From: Paraspadella gotoi
Taxonomy: Eukaryota > Chaetognatha
Direction of reading: 5' to 3'
DNA length: 64,000 bases
Assembly (NCBI GenBank): GCA_051294375.1
Contig: CM119271.1
Location: 6,573,632 to 6,637,631, forward strand
In this document: in pieces, positions 33,323 through 48,022 of the stretch
Position numbering within the stretch: the stretch's first letter is position 1
How the letters are laid out: every line of letters starts with the position of its first letter
Translations under genes and position numbers: made by a program
The notes under the pieces: generated by a model
Told to the model about the DNA's origin: nothing
The model's database searches: none
What the model saw: only the letters and a program-made list of their open reading frames with translations

Positions 33323-34354
33323 TTAAGAGGGCAAATTTGAGGTCTGAACAAAAATGATATTTGTACCCTGCCGAACAAGTTCGTGATCACTGGCTATAAT
33401 AAGGCCATCGGCCGTGACGTAGGCCAATCGCTGAGGCGAAACCAAATCAGTCTCGGTCGTCTCGACCACGTTCAAAACGGCTCCGCCGCTTTGAGATATT
33501 GCAACGGCGGAGTCACCGGCGGCGAAGGCTGGGCCGGCGCTCCTCTCGGTCCACGATACCCCGTCCAAGTCCGGAGGTAGAGCGACGTTGATTAGCTGCT
33601 GCTGATGCGTGCTTGGCGCCGGCGCGGACAATGCCGCAATCGAGGAGCGTCCCGCGGCCACTGGAGACCGACCTTCGTCCTCTTCTTCCTCGCTAAAGAC
33701 GGGATCCTTGGAATTTTCGTCGATGGACACGGTGGAGGTGGTGACGGCGTCGTCGTCCGTCTTCCCGTCACCGCTGGTCGCTCCGGACGCGCGGCTCGCC
33801 TCGTCGAACGGCCCCTCGCCGCCCCCGCCGGCTTCGTGCGCGCTTACGTGCATCTTGAGCCAGAGGTTGACGTCGAAGGAGGCGTCGGGGTGAGTGGCGC
33901 ATAGGTCGCGCTTCAATTCGCCGATTCGCTGTTGTAATTCAATCTTTCGCCGAGCCAGCGTGGCCGTCTCCGTCTCCAGGTTTTTCTCCCGAAGCTTGAG
34001 GGTTTGGATACAGCGGATGGCTCCGCGCAGCACGGAAAGGTTGGAGCACTTCGGGTCATCTATTTCCAGTGCGTCGCGAAGGTGAGCGAAACAGTCGCGC
34101 AGGTATGCGCGGCGACCCTTCTCCAACGCGTTGTGGTTTTCGCGCGCGGTCCGTCCCTTGAAGCGGCGCTGAATCTTGGGGTCGCGGGCCGAGACGTCCG
34201 TCGACGAAGACGACGACGACGTTTGGGCCGAGTCCGGGGATCCCGACGAGGAAAAAAAGTCGCCGGTTGGGACAGGTACAGTTTTTTGCTCGAAGGAAAG
34301 ACTAGAATGAGATTCCAAAAACTCCGCCGCGTCCAACAAATATTGAATATTCAT
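33323..34354 (-). CDS. MXD/MNT-family bHLH-zipper repressor
   Basis: Intronless, 343 residues. Residues 1-14 (MNIQYLLDAAEFLE) are the SIN3-interaction helix typical of MAD/MXD and MNT proteins. The basic-HLH at about 70-121 has the HNALEKGRR pattern for CANNTG (E-box) binding as a MAX heterodimer. A leucine-zipper helix follows at about 122-150. The family antagonises MYC by recruiting SIN3-HDAC to MYC/MAX sites. The 190-residue C-terminal extension, longer than in vertebrate MXD1-4, is closer to MNT in length, so I leave it as MXD/MNT. The neighbours do not suggest a shared pathway. Confidence 0.88.
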   Translation of the reverse strand: MNIQYLLDAAEFLESHSSLSFEQKTVPVPTGDFFSSSGSPDSAQTSSSSSSTDVSARDPKIQRRFKGRTARENHNALEKGRRAYLRDCFAHLRDALEIDDPKCSNLSVLRGAIRCIQTLKLREKNLETETATLARRKIELQQRIGELKRDLCATHPDASFDVNLWLKMHVSAHEAGGGGEGPFDEASRASGATSGDGKTDDDAVTTSTVSIDENSKDPVFSEEEEDEGRSPVAAGRSSIAALSAPAPSTHQQQLINVALPPDLDGVSWTERSAGPAFAAGDSAVAISQSGGAVLNVVETTETDLVSPQRLAYVTADGLIIASDHELVRQGTNIIFVQTSNLPS

Positions 34355-34698
34355 TGTAATAATTTTTTTTTTTTTTTTTTACAGAGGTAAGGGTTAAAAA
34401 GGTAAAAACCTCTGGTAGGTGTTTAGTTTTTAGTTTGTTTTTTTACATATATTACGTCTACCTATCCTGCAAACATATAATAATTGCCAAATAAAATATT
34501 TATTATAAAATTATGAAAAGCGAAAATTTTTTTTCCAAAGTAAACCAAAAACGAACTCGACGGGAAAAAAAAATCAAAAATCAAACTCAAGTACATATTA
34601 TGCCAGACTGTTCAGAAGCTCATCTTCGCAAAAAAGGGATTAAAAACGTCTCACAAATATTTTACGACGAAATCGAGTCACACGGTATCGCTCACATC
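34355..34698. other. Gap between MXD and BCAP31
   Basis: AT-rich; a T19 run near 34361-34380. No gene seen. Confidence 0.5.
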
Positions 34699-35406
34699 TT
34701 AATGAACTTTTTTGTCGTCCGACTCGAGTTGGCGCTGCAACTTCTCGTGCTCGTTCATGAGGCGATCGTATTCCTTGTTAGTTCCCTCGGCCTGACTCTT
34801 CAGTGCCGACAGCTGCTTCTCGAGGCCTTCGGCCTTTCGCAGCGCCTCGTCGCGATCCTTCGTGGCGTCGGTGACGCGAGCGCGGAGACGTGAGGCTTCG
34901 TCGGAAACGCCGTCACCCGCGCCCGCGGTCGCCCTCTCACCACCGGCCGACATCAAACTCTGCGCCGCCTCCGACGCGCTTTTGGCCTGCTTCAGCGCCG
35001 CCTCCTTCTGCGCCACGAGATTCGCTTGCTCGGCCAAGAGCACCACCAGGCGCCGAATGACGAAGACCAAAAAGAGGGCGAATCCACAGATGTAAAGATT
35101 GCGTTGGGCGCGAAAGAGTTTCATGTGGTATTGCATCTCGGCGAGAGGGCCTTCGCCGTGACCGTGCTCGGCCTCGACCGGCGCCGTGTAGTGGCGCACC
35201 GAACGGACGGCGTCGAAGAAGAGAAGACACAGAACGCCGACGGAGAATCGGAAATAGTAGTGGGACGTAGATTTGAATGTCTTGACGGCGTTCGACTGAA
35301 AGATGGCGTTCCACCGGGTAGGGGAAATGAAAGGTAGGAGTAGAAGGATAACCACGGCGATTTCCGAGTAGAGGACAGTAGCCACGAGGGTCCACTGGAG
35401 ACTCAT
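34699..35406 (-). CDS. BCAP31: BCAP31/BAP31 ER membrane protein
   Basis: Intronless, 235 residues (human 246). Three membrane segments in the first 140 residues: VATVLYSEIAVVILLLLPFI, then YFRFSVGVLCLLFFDAVRSV, then LYICGFALFLVFVIRRLVVL. A long cytosolic coiled coil follows (from about 150 onward). The C-terminus KKVH fits the KKXX dilysine ER-retrieval signal (human KKEE). BAP31 is an ER chaperone and sorting receptor for membrane proteins. The gene is packed between MXD and CMC1. Confidence 0.93.
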   Translation of the reverse strand: MSLQWTLVATVLYSEIAVVILLLLPFISPTRWNAIFQSNAVKTFKSTSHYYFRFSVGVLCLLFFDAVRSVRHYTAPVEAEHGHGEGPLAEMQYHMKLFRAQRNLYICGFALFLVFVIRRLVVLLAEQANLVAQKEAALKQAKSASEAAQSLMSAGGERATAGAGDGVSDEASRLRARVTDATKDRDEALRKAEGLEKQLSALKSQAEGTNKEYDRLMNEHEKLQRQLESDDKKVH

Positions 35407-35607
35407 GGTGTTAGTTTCAAAAGATGGTTTCGTTCTTTGTGATGATTACGTTAATATTTTTGTATTTGTTTGCACGCGAATAAGTTTCCTATGCACAATC
35501 TGCTCGAATAAAATTCATATTTGCTTAGTTACCATCATACCGAACAAAATTTTAAAAAGCAAAGAGATAAATTAAATAAAAAACAAAACTACAAAATGGT
35601 ACAGAAG

Positions 35608-36021
35608 TTATGCCGGATTGAACTCTTCTCCCCTCTTTCTCGCTTCGTCTCTCTCTTGGATAAATTTTCTCTGTTTCTTAGTCAACCCCGTCCGCCGATA
35701 CTCTGACCGCTCCTCCAGGTAAATGTCCGTGCATCTCTGTCGAAACGCTGAGTCGGTGAAAAATCCTGTGAGACAGTTTGTCATTGCCTCGTTCTCCGCC
35801 CGACATTTTACCCACATTAAGAGGTGCGCCTTTTGGCAGCATTTCGTAAAAGCGTTCATCTGTGCGACGCAATGTTCCGTCTGAGCGATGCGGCGCATAA
35901 CCCCGGGCACGAGAATCTCGATCTCGACCTTGCGCAAAGACTTGTCGTCCGGATCGCCAAGATTATGCGGACCGCCCGAGTAGTACTTGGGCAGTACGGT
36001 CGACTCAGTTTCTTCGGACAT
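35608..36021 (-). CDS. CMC1: CMC1, cytochrome c oxidase assembly twin CX9C protein
   Basis: Intronless, 137 residues. Two CX9C motifs are visible (HCVAQMNAFTKCC and KCRAENEAMTNC), the disulfide-paired helices of intermembrane-space Mia40 substrates. Conserved context LLMWVKCRAEN and YLEERSEYRRTG matches CMC1, which stabilises newly made COX1 together with COA3 and COX14. The human protein is 106 residues; the extra length is at the N-terminus. The frame is open upstream to 36102, but the ATG at 36021 is preferred. COA3 lies 198 bp upstream. Confidence 0.93.
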   Translation of the reverse strand: MSEETESTVLPKYYSGGPHNLGDPDDKSLRKVEIEILVPGVMRRIAQTEHCVAQMNAFTKCCQKAHLLMWVKCRAENEAMTNCLTGFFTDSAFRQRCTDIYLEERSEYRRTGLTKKQRKFIQERDEARKRGEEFNPA

Positions 36022-36219
36022 GTCCACAAGGAAAAATTTTATATGAGTGGACACTGGACACGATATCTTGCTGAATACAATGTCAAAATAATTAAACGTC
36101 AACAGTGCGCAAGATACAGTATATATTCGAATTGCCGCCGGGCGAAAAATGAAGGGAACGTAAATTGAGAAAATTACAAAAACATTCTTCTCGGGCCGAG
36201 GCGTCCATCAGGCGTTAAT

Positions 36220-36516
36220 TTATTTCTGACTCGGCGGAACGGGTTCATCAAAGTCGTCAAGGAACTGTTCTTGTTTGACGGCGCCCATCGTGTAAGAGTA
36301 AATGCCGATGACGCCGGCGGCGAGCCCGATGCCCACGAAAAAGTTTCGGCGTCGGATGCGTAAGAGTTTTTGTACTCGATCGCGGTTGAAAGCCTCCATT
36401 CGCTGGATGTTAATTTGGTCAGGTTTCTGCAACTTGGGCATTTCCGTTTCTAGGTCGAGAGGCTCGGCTACGTCTAGGGCCGGCACAGAGGCCTGGCCCT
36501 TGGGCGGCTCGGTCAT
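36220..36516 (-). CDS. COA3: COA3, cytochrome c oxidase assembly factor 3
   Basis: Intronless, 98 residues. A small inner-membrane protein with one membrane segment (FFVGIGLAAGVIGIYSYT). It is preceded by a basic RIRRRN stretch and followed by the conserved KQEQFLDDFDE. COA3 (CCDC56/MITRAC12) binds nascent COX1 and couples its translation to assembly. It is placed directly upstream of its partner CMC1 on the same strand. Confidence 0.9.
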   Translation of the reverse strand: MTEPPKGQASVPALDVAEPLDLETEMPKLQKPDQINIQRMEAFNRDRVQKLLRIRRRNFFVGIGLAAGVIGIYSYTMGAVKQEQFLDDFDEPVPPSQK

Positions 36517-36734
36517 GGCTCCGCCTATCTTTTTACTAAATTTTCAATAGTATGCTTGGGCGATTTAGTAGTTTTATCGCGGTCGCATCATTTCTTTAAA
36601 AAAAATAAATAAAAGCAGTCAAAAATACAAATGTATATGATTTTTTTATCGACACTATCATTAAAAACAGCAAATTTCCAGATATACGAAAGTAAAATTT
36701 TAACCAAAATCTGCAAAATTCACAAAAAAAAACA

Positions 36735-37337
36735 TTAAACGTCAGCGACAAGACTTCTCTCGCGTAAAGCGACAACGTCGTCGTACAAAAACCTTGCGAC
36801 GAACAATGGAGTCGCCAAAGTGAGGAAAAGAACAAGTGCGGCAGGAAGAGGCGCAGTGTGACGTCCTCCGGCGAAGGGCCAGAGCCAAATGCCGCGGCGG
36901 AGAGCGTCGCGGAGATGGTGCGAAGCGATGGCCACTAAGCCGATAGGACCGAAAAGGGTCGACCCCACGTCGGTCCTGTGCTTCACCCGCCGCCAAACTG
37001 AAATTAACAACGAAGCGCCGAGGAGGGGCAAGGAGGCGTGGAACGGTGGGCGCCTCCCAATATTCACGACGTCGGAGAGACGCGGGGATTTCGCGACAAG
37101 GAAATGGTCGATGTCGATGAAGGAAGAGACGACGCCGCAGAGGACGCTGGCCAGCAGCGATGCAGCGTCGATAGAAGGCGAAACTACGCGCCAACTCGAA
37201 AACGCGATGAGGGCGTGAGAAAGGTTGTCGGCTGCTGCGCGAACAGGGAGAGAGGAATTAGATGTCGACGACAGAAAAACGTCGGCGACCAAGGAACAAC
37301 ACATCAAAATTATAACGTTCACGGCTCGAAAAAGCAT
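36735..37337 (-). CDS. TMEM267: TMEM267 multi-pass membrane protein
   Basis: Intronless, 200 residues from the ATG at 37337 (human 215). Conserved blocks are DNLSHALIAFSSWRVV, SSFIDIDHFLVAKS, GRRPPFHAS, IASHHLRDALRRGIWLWPF and APLPAALVLFL. The spaced His/Asp residues (DHF, FHAS, SHHLRD) resemble the DUF457-type metal-dependent membrane hydrolases, but no activity is established for TMEM267. An in-frame ATG exists at 37382. The inner start is chosen because a CTCTTTAAG acceptor-like site ends 7 nt before it and separates the two. Confidence 0.88.
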   Translation of the reverse strand: MLFRAVNVIILMCCSLVADVFLSSTSNSSLPVRAAADNLSHALIAFSSWRVVSPSIDAASLLASVLCGVVSSFIDIDHFLVAKSPRLSDVVNIGRRPPFHASLPLLGASLLISVWRRVKHRTDVGSTLFGPIGLVAIASHHLRDALRRGIWLWPFAGGRHTAPLPAALVLFLTLATPLFVARFLYDDVVALRERSLVADV

Positions 37338-37344
37338 GACCAAA

Positions 37345-37356
37345 CTTAAAGAGTAT
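37345..37356 (-). promoter_or_regulatory. Acceptor-like site before TMEM267
   Basis: Minus-strand ATACTCTTTAAG ends 7 nt before the ATG at 37337. It decides between two in-frame methionines. Role inferred. Confidence 0.5.
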
Positions 37357-37673
37357 ATTGTCACATAATTGATATTAAACAATGTCTAAAAAAAGAATAA
37401 AAAATGACTAGTAAGAACGATTATCGAAGATTGGGCTGACAGTAAGGACTAAGTCATTTTTTAAGAGTATTATTAATCAGAAAAACCAAAAGTAAAACCA
37501 AACACCAAAACAAAACAAAAAAAAACAATCAAGAGCGATCAAGATCATAACTTTGGACGCTGTAGTAGCAAAAAATCTTTAAAGGATTGTTCCAGAGTAA
37601 AAAATAAATAGAGAACATGTAAAATCTTCTATTTGACGGAATGATCCATAAGAGAATTTTTTTGTTGGGTCTT
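37357..37673. other. Gap between TMEM267 and OCRL/INPP5B
   Basis: AT-rich, A-runs; no gene seen. Confidence 0.5.
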
Positions 37674-40600
37674 TTAGACATAAGAGGAATCGTTCTCCAA
37701 AAAATGCATCAAAAACTGCATTTTCTTTTTGGCCCGCTGCCTCTGCGGAATTAACTTCCCCCCCTGGACGATCCCCTTGGACCGGAGGATGGCTTCGCCG
37801 AAGATGGTGGCCACAAAGTTTTTATCCAGTCCGTTTGAGCCTTGCCACCGCAGTAGCTCGCGGAGAAACGCCATCAGATACTGAAAGACGTTTTGGTGGA
37901 AGAGCGGGAGCACGAGAACAGTTCTCGCAGCGTCGGAGGCGTTGGCCCCGTTCTCCAGGCATCGGTCGAGAAAGGCGAAGGGCACGACACCGTCGGGCAA
38001 AGATTCGAGAAAAAGGAGAAGGGATTCGGCGACGGCATGAACGTCCTCGATGGGAAGTCGCTCGGGGATCTCGGAATCGAGCACGTCGCGGATCTTGCGT
38101 AACGTTGAGGGGCTGGAGGATTTGACTTGGAAAAGGTCCTTCTGTTCTCGTCCGTAACGATAGAGATGATCGACAAGGATCCAGAGCTCTTTAGGAATAT
38201 CGTACGCCTGTCCGAAGCCAGTCCCGCTCCGCGCCAGCCACACAGAGTTGCCGGAGTCGACGCCGTCTGGAGAAGCTGAGACGGAAGATGTCTTCTCGAA
38301 TTCCCGAATCTGGCTTTCCGTGTACTCGCTGATCGGAGAAGTCATTCGAACTAAAGCGTCGAGACTCGCCCCGAAACAAGAGGGACGGTAGCGCCCCTTG
38401 ACGGTGATGAAAATGTCCTTCCCGTTTTCCAAATGTAGAACGAGGATGTCGTCGAGGGCGTCTCGACCTGCATTGAATAACGACGCAGTCTCCGGCGTCA
38501 CTTTGACCTCTACATCAACGAACGACTTCTCTTTCGGCAAAATAATGTCCGAATAATTCCGAATCTTCAGCCAACGCTTGCAAAAGTGCGTGTCGTTGGG
38601 CTTGTTGACGAACCCGTACTGCACGGGTATTTGACCGGTGTTGGTGATGCCGATCTGTAGCAGCTTAGGCTCCATGAACTTGATGATGCTAAAGTCTAGT
38701 TCGAAAGAGTCCAGCTCAACTTGAGGGAGAAACTCGTTCTCCAACTTGTCCATACGTTTCATGAGATCCTCGAAAATCTTTTTGCGCACTTCGACGTTTA
38801 CTACTTTGACTTGGATGTCGAAGGAAGCTGAAACGGGTTTGTGGTCGGACAGTTTGAAAGTGGGATGGCTGCGGTAGGCGAGTGGCGCGACCACCGCCGA
38901 ATCATCGTCCTCGATGATAGCATGCCGCTGCGTCCCGCGCATGTAGTAGCCGAAGCAGCGCCACAACACACGGTCGCACCAGGCCGGGGCGCGGTTTTTT
39001 TCCGATGAATCCCAGTCGTCAGTGCCGGGGTCATACTTGTAGGTTGGTCGGAAAGTGATTGGAGCCTCCTTATATCCGTGAAAACACTTCTTGGCCTCAC
39101 GACTCTGGCTTAACTGATCGTGCTTGTAAAGGTCTTCGAAGCGTTCCTCTTTGGCAAGCTGAAATAGGTGAATGTTACCATTATTGTTACCATTTATTGA
39201 ATAAAGAGTTTTTCTAGTTTCCCCAACCTCTTTAATATTTTCCGGAGAAAGATTGCTTTCATGTATCCGGTAGTTGAGGTCGCCGACCCAAAAAACTATA
39301 TCGTGGCTCTCGATATTTAGAGTTCTGTCGGGTGATTCAGGATCGAAAGAAAATTCCATTCGTTGGTTGATATCCTGAGGATTGAGGAATTAATAACATC
39401 AATTAATAAAAAAATAATTAATAAAAAATTTTTTGGGCTTTGTCCCCTAAACCTTTTTTTCTAAATTTCTTCTTTTTGGTTCACTTTTATTGTTAACATA
39501 TAAAAGTTTTTTGCAACCATTCCCTCAATTTTTTTCATGTTTTCTTTTCAGAAAAAAAATAAAATAAAATAAACCACGACAGTCGATCGGGAAGAAAAAA
39601 AGAAAAAGAAAAATCTTAAAATTATAGTGAGCTCGCCAGACGTTATTATCAAAGATAATTAAAAATCTGAAAAAAAAAACGAATGATTGATGCAATAACA
39701 AATTATTGATATAATAATAATTAAATTGATGTAATAGTAATTGATTGATTGATGTAATAGTTATTGATTATTGATACAATGATAACCAAATATTGATGCA
39801 TTGATAACCAAATATTGATGCGTTGATAAACAAAGGATTAATGCTATGATAACCAAAGGATCTGCGATAATAATCATTGATACGATGATAATCATTCATT
39901 GATGCAATGATAGTCATTCATTGATCCAATGATAATCATTCATTGATCCAATGATAATCATTCATTGATCCAATAATAATCATTCATTAATGCGATGAGT
40001 TATTCATCATAAATAAAACAGAGAAAAAAAAAAGAGAGAGAAAAAAAGAAAAAAAGATAAAAGCTGGAAAGCCACTGGACAGCCGGTGCAGAGTTTAACT
40101 CGTTTTTAAACGAATCAGAAGAAACAACGATAGAAAAAAAGAGCGACAAATAATTAAAAGAGAGAATTAAAAAAGAGAGGGAGACATATATTTAAAAGAG
40201 AGACATATATTTAAAAGAGAGAAGATAAAAAGCTGGACAGCCACTGCAGAACTGAACTCGTCTATATATTTATATCAAAATTGTTTTGTAAATAAAACAA
40301 ATGAATGGAGGAATATGAAACAACAATTTAAAAAACCTCAATGATAAAAAATCATATCAAAATTTTTATCTTCCTATCGCATTATTATCTTCCTATGGTT
40401 ATACACTTGAGTTAAAACAGCGTAATGACGACAACAACGGCACAAAGAAGCAATACTAAATGGTTATCCACGCCCAAGACGGGCTTAAGCCCGTCTGGCG
40501 AGATAAAAACCTTAAAATCCTGGTTTCGTCTCTCGAATTGCTCCGTATGAGCCGCGAGATGAGAATCCACGAAGCAAATCGTCGTGTTGTGAAATTTGAA

Positions 40601-42566
40601 GCGAATCGCCACGCCACCTTTGTTGCCCATTTTACCTGAAGGAAGAGTGGACTCAAGATTGACATACAATTTATTGAATATCGATCATACGCATTGATTC
40701 TGACTTACCCATGAGACCTGTTCCGACGGATTCGGCGACAACCTCCCCGATTAAATCGACGAGGTGTTCCTTTGTGAAGACAATGAGCATCATTCCCACC
40801 AACCGAATTTGACGAACGCAAGAGTATTTGGCTTTCGGGTGAAGAGCCTTGAAGTTAAAAAAAAACTTTAATCGAAACAGAGTAAGTCAGTAAAAAGTCA
40901 TAAGGAAAAAGAAAACTAGGAAAATGAGAATTAAAAATATATAAATTACTAATAAAATCACAGATGCAGTCGAAATTATCATGAGAATAAATCACCTTCG
41001 CGACTTTGCCGTACCACTCGGCTTCTCTGGGCGATTCGGCAAAGAGAAAAGCTTCTTTGCTGAGGTCAAGCTCTTGAAAACCGACGGCGTAGAGATCCGG
41101 GGGATCTTGGTCAACCGCCAGCCAGCCTTCCAGCGCCTCGGTCGGCATTTGACCATTCACGTTCCAAGTTCCAGCGAAGACGGTGAAAGTCTTTAGGTCG
41201 GTAAAGTCTTGTTCACGCATAATCATATTCATATTCACGTAGGTCTCTCTCTTGTCTATTCGCCCCATTTTTCCGGGACGTCTGATAATGTTATCGCCAA
41301 AGCAGGAACCGAGTGGGGCATCGATAAGGTCGCCGCCTGTGCCTGATGAATGATACGTTTTTTTTTTCACCGGTTATAGTTTTTTTAAAAATATTATCAA
41401 ACAAAAGTACTAAATTTTCAAATAAAATCATAAATTAAACTGATGACTCACCGTTTCCCTGGACCGGAATTTCAATTTCCTCCGCGGGGGCCACATCCTC
41501 GGTTTTCCGGATAAAGGGTGAATTGTGCGCGGATCCGATCTGCTCTTCCGGAAAGGGCGAATTTCTCAAGCTGGATGCTAGAACAACAAAATTAAGCAAG
41601 CAAAAAAGTAGTTACATATTAAAAACAAAACTATGTATTTAATGGGCACATGGGCACATTACTCTCACCATCAGAGACTTTATCGTCGTCCGGTGTGAGA
41701 GTTGAGGCGCAAGACGTTGTGGACATAAAGGTGTCTAGTGAAACCTCGTCTTCCTCCGGTTCATCGTTGGACATTCGGTGGACGGATAGACCCGTTCGCT
41801 TCTCGATGCGGTTTACGTGCTTCTCCAACCAGTTCCATTGCGGGTTACCGTACGTCACCTGGAGAGTTATAGAATGTAAAATAAAAGTTAAGAATACATG
41901 AGTAGAATATGTCACAACGGAGTCGGAGGAAATTGATTTTCTCTAATGAAAAACAAATGTTACACAAAGAATAGTTAAATAAACCTTAAACTTCAAATTC
42001 ATTCAAATTTTGAAAATTTACACTTAAATCTTACATAAAGGAAAAAGAAAAGAAAAAGAAGACGAACAGCAGAAAATTGTTTAACTTTAAAATACCGTGT
42101 TTCTGGCAGACTCGGACGCTCGCTTCACATCTTGAACGAATCCCTGTGACTGAGCTCCAGGAGGAAGAAGGAATGATAACGTGATTCGTTCGTTGCATAT
42201 TTGTATCGAAATATCGTCGACTAATTAAAACAAAATTGTATGTATTGCGTTACCAATATATAGGACCAAATATATTAAGTAAATTGCCTTTAAAGAAAAA
42301 TTACCTAGTGATTCGTTTTGATCAACGAGCCGACATTCAAAGTCGGCGGCGACGGGCAGGATGTTAGAGAGCAGTAAGTCTCCCGCTTCCACAACAAAGT
42401 TGCGGGTGTTGGAAAAGACGAAGAGTGCGTTGACGCTCTGACGCTCGATCAGGGCAAGAGTGCACGAGGCCTGATTCGGATCGGAGGGTTTACAGTGTAC
42501 GGTCGACCGAACCGTCTCGTTTTTGCCGAGGTAATGATCGTTTATTAGGACGGAAACGGTATCCAT
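37674..42566 (-). CDS. OCRL/INPP5B-type inositol polyphosphate 5-phosphatase
   Basis: Eight exons: 42305-42566, 42096-42220, 41669-41858, 41452-41577, 40996-41342, 40709-40847, 40511-40635, 37674-39374; 1004 residues (INPP5B 993, OCRL 901). Split PH-like N-terminus, then the 5-phosphatase domain with [40 protein letters not shown] and [10 protein letters not shown]. An ASH domain (VLHLENGKD) and a RhoGAP-like domain ([28 protein letters not shown]) follow. It removes the 5-phosphate of PI(4,5)P2 on endosomes, Golgi and cilia. Invertebrates have one co-ortholog of the vertebrate pair, so I do not choose. No C-terminal CaaX box is seen. Confidence 0.93.
39680..40010. repeat. Degenerate minisatellite in OCRL/INPP5B intron 7
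   Basis: Many imperfect copies of a unit of about 22 bp around CATTGATCCAATGATAATCA, best preserved at 39890-39990. The 1.1-kb intron is otherwise A- and GA-rich. It also holds a second duplication of an AAAGCTGGACAGCCACTG-type unit near 40070 and 40230. Confidence 0.85.
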
Positions 42567-42596
42567 GCTGGGGACGCGCGCTTTTATTAAAACGCG

Positions 42597-42653
42597 TCAA
42601 GACCCGCAAAAGCCGGGATAAGGGACGGGTCGAAGCCGGCCGATGACGGCCAT
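42597..42653 (-). CDS. Upstream ORF in the OCRL/INPP5B leader
   Basis: ATG at 42653 opens an 18-codon frame (MAVIGRLRPVPYPGFCGS) that stops 30 bp before the main ATG. It lies just downstream of the acceptor-like site, so it would sit in the mRNA leader and could dampen translation. It may also be fortuitous. Confidence 0.35.
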   Translation of the reverse strand: MAVIGRLRPVPYPGFCGS

Positions 42654-42663
42654 CTTTAATAAA

Positions 42664-42683
42664 CTGTGGCAAGAAAAAAAAAA
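42664..42683 (-). promoter_or_regulatory. Acceptor-like site before OCRL/INPP5B
   Basis: Minus strand TTTTTTTTTTCTTGCCACAG, a textbook pyrimidine-CAG. It lies 97 nt before the main ATG and 10 nt before the upstream ORF. Confidence 0.55.
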
Positions 42684-43506
42684 CATACGAATGGAGGGTA
42701 ATAATATCTACATTTTTAATGGTTGTTGGGCTATGATTTTAGCAGTTTTTTCTGTTTAACCAATTGACTCGTGAGTCAGTTGAGACAATCATGGGAGAAT
42801 GTTACAAAGGAGAAAAAACCACGAATGTAAACATAATAAAAAGCATTATTTAAAAAAGCCCATTAAAGCGCATCTCTCACGGGAAGTCGAAAATCGTGGT
42901 GATAATAAAAACGCAGGAATCATAAAAAACATATATGATGTAATAAAAAGTAATTTGTATTGTAATTTACTACATTTTAATTCAACTTATTTTCAGCTTA
43001 CAAGTGACCATTGTATTTCTTAAATCTAGAATCAACGATTAACTACATCATTTAGTAAAATATTACACGCAATTTTGACTTAACTGGGAATCGAATCGAC
43101 GATAAAATATTATTAGTAACATGTTAATGTGAAAAGTCGTGTATCCGTATCATTAAATCTTGAACATCATTGTTTAACGTTTATAACCAATCTGACATTA
43201 CACTTGTAAGTATCTCACATACGTATATGCGGAAAATTTGATAATTGATATGATTACCTTCGTTTAAAGATTAATTTTAGCGATTAGAAAATTCCCGAAA
43301 AGCGCCGAAAAATAAGGAATGCTCCTTCGTAAGAAAGGCACACGCTCTACTTACTACAATTAAACGAATATCTAAATGCAACAAATCTAAAAACTTAAAG
43401 AAGACTAAATCATTTGGAGAACAAACCCGATCGAAATCGGATCGATATTTTTTTTTCTTTTTTTTTTGTTTTTTTTTTTGTTCGGGTATCGGGCTTGATT
43501 GTTGGA
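42684..43506. other. Gap between OCRL/INPP5B and CUL1
   Basis: About 0.8 kb, strongly AT-rich. No gene or structured RNA recognised. Confidence 0.5.
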
Positions 43507-47999
<4,493 letters not shown>

Positions 48000-48008
48000 G
48001 GTGTGGAA

Positions 48009-48022
48009 CTTTGGGTGAAAGG
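48009..48022 (-). promoter_or_regulatory. Acceptor-like site before CUL1
   Basis: Minus-strand CGCCTTTCACCCAAAG ends 9 nt before the ATG at 47999. Confidence 0.45.

Noticed and set aside
34360-34386. Plus-strand T-run followed by ACAG as a splice acceptor
   Set aside because: No plus-strand coding sequence follows; it is the A-run upstream of the MXD start read backwards.
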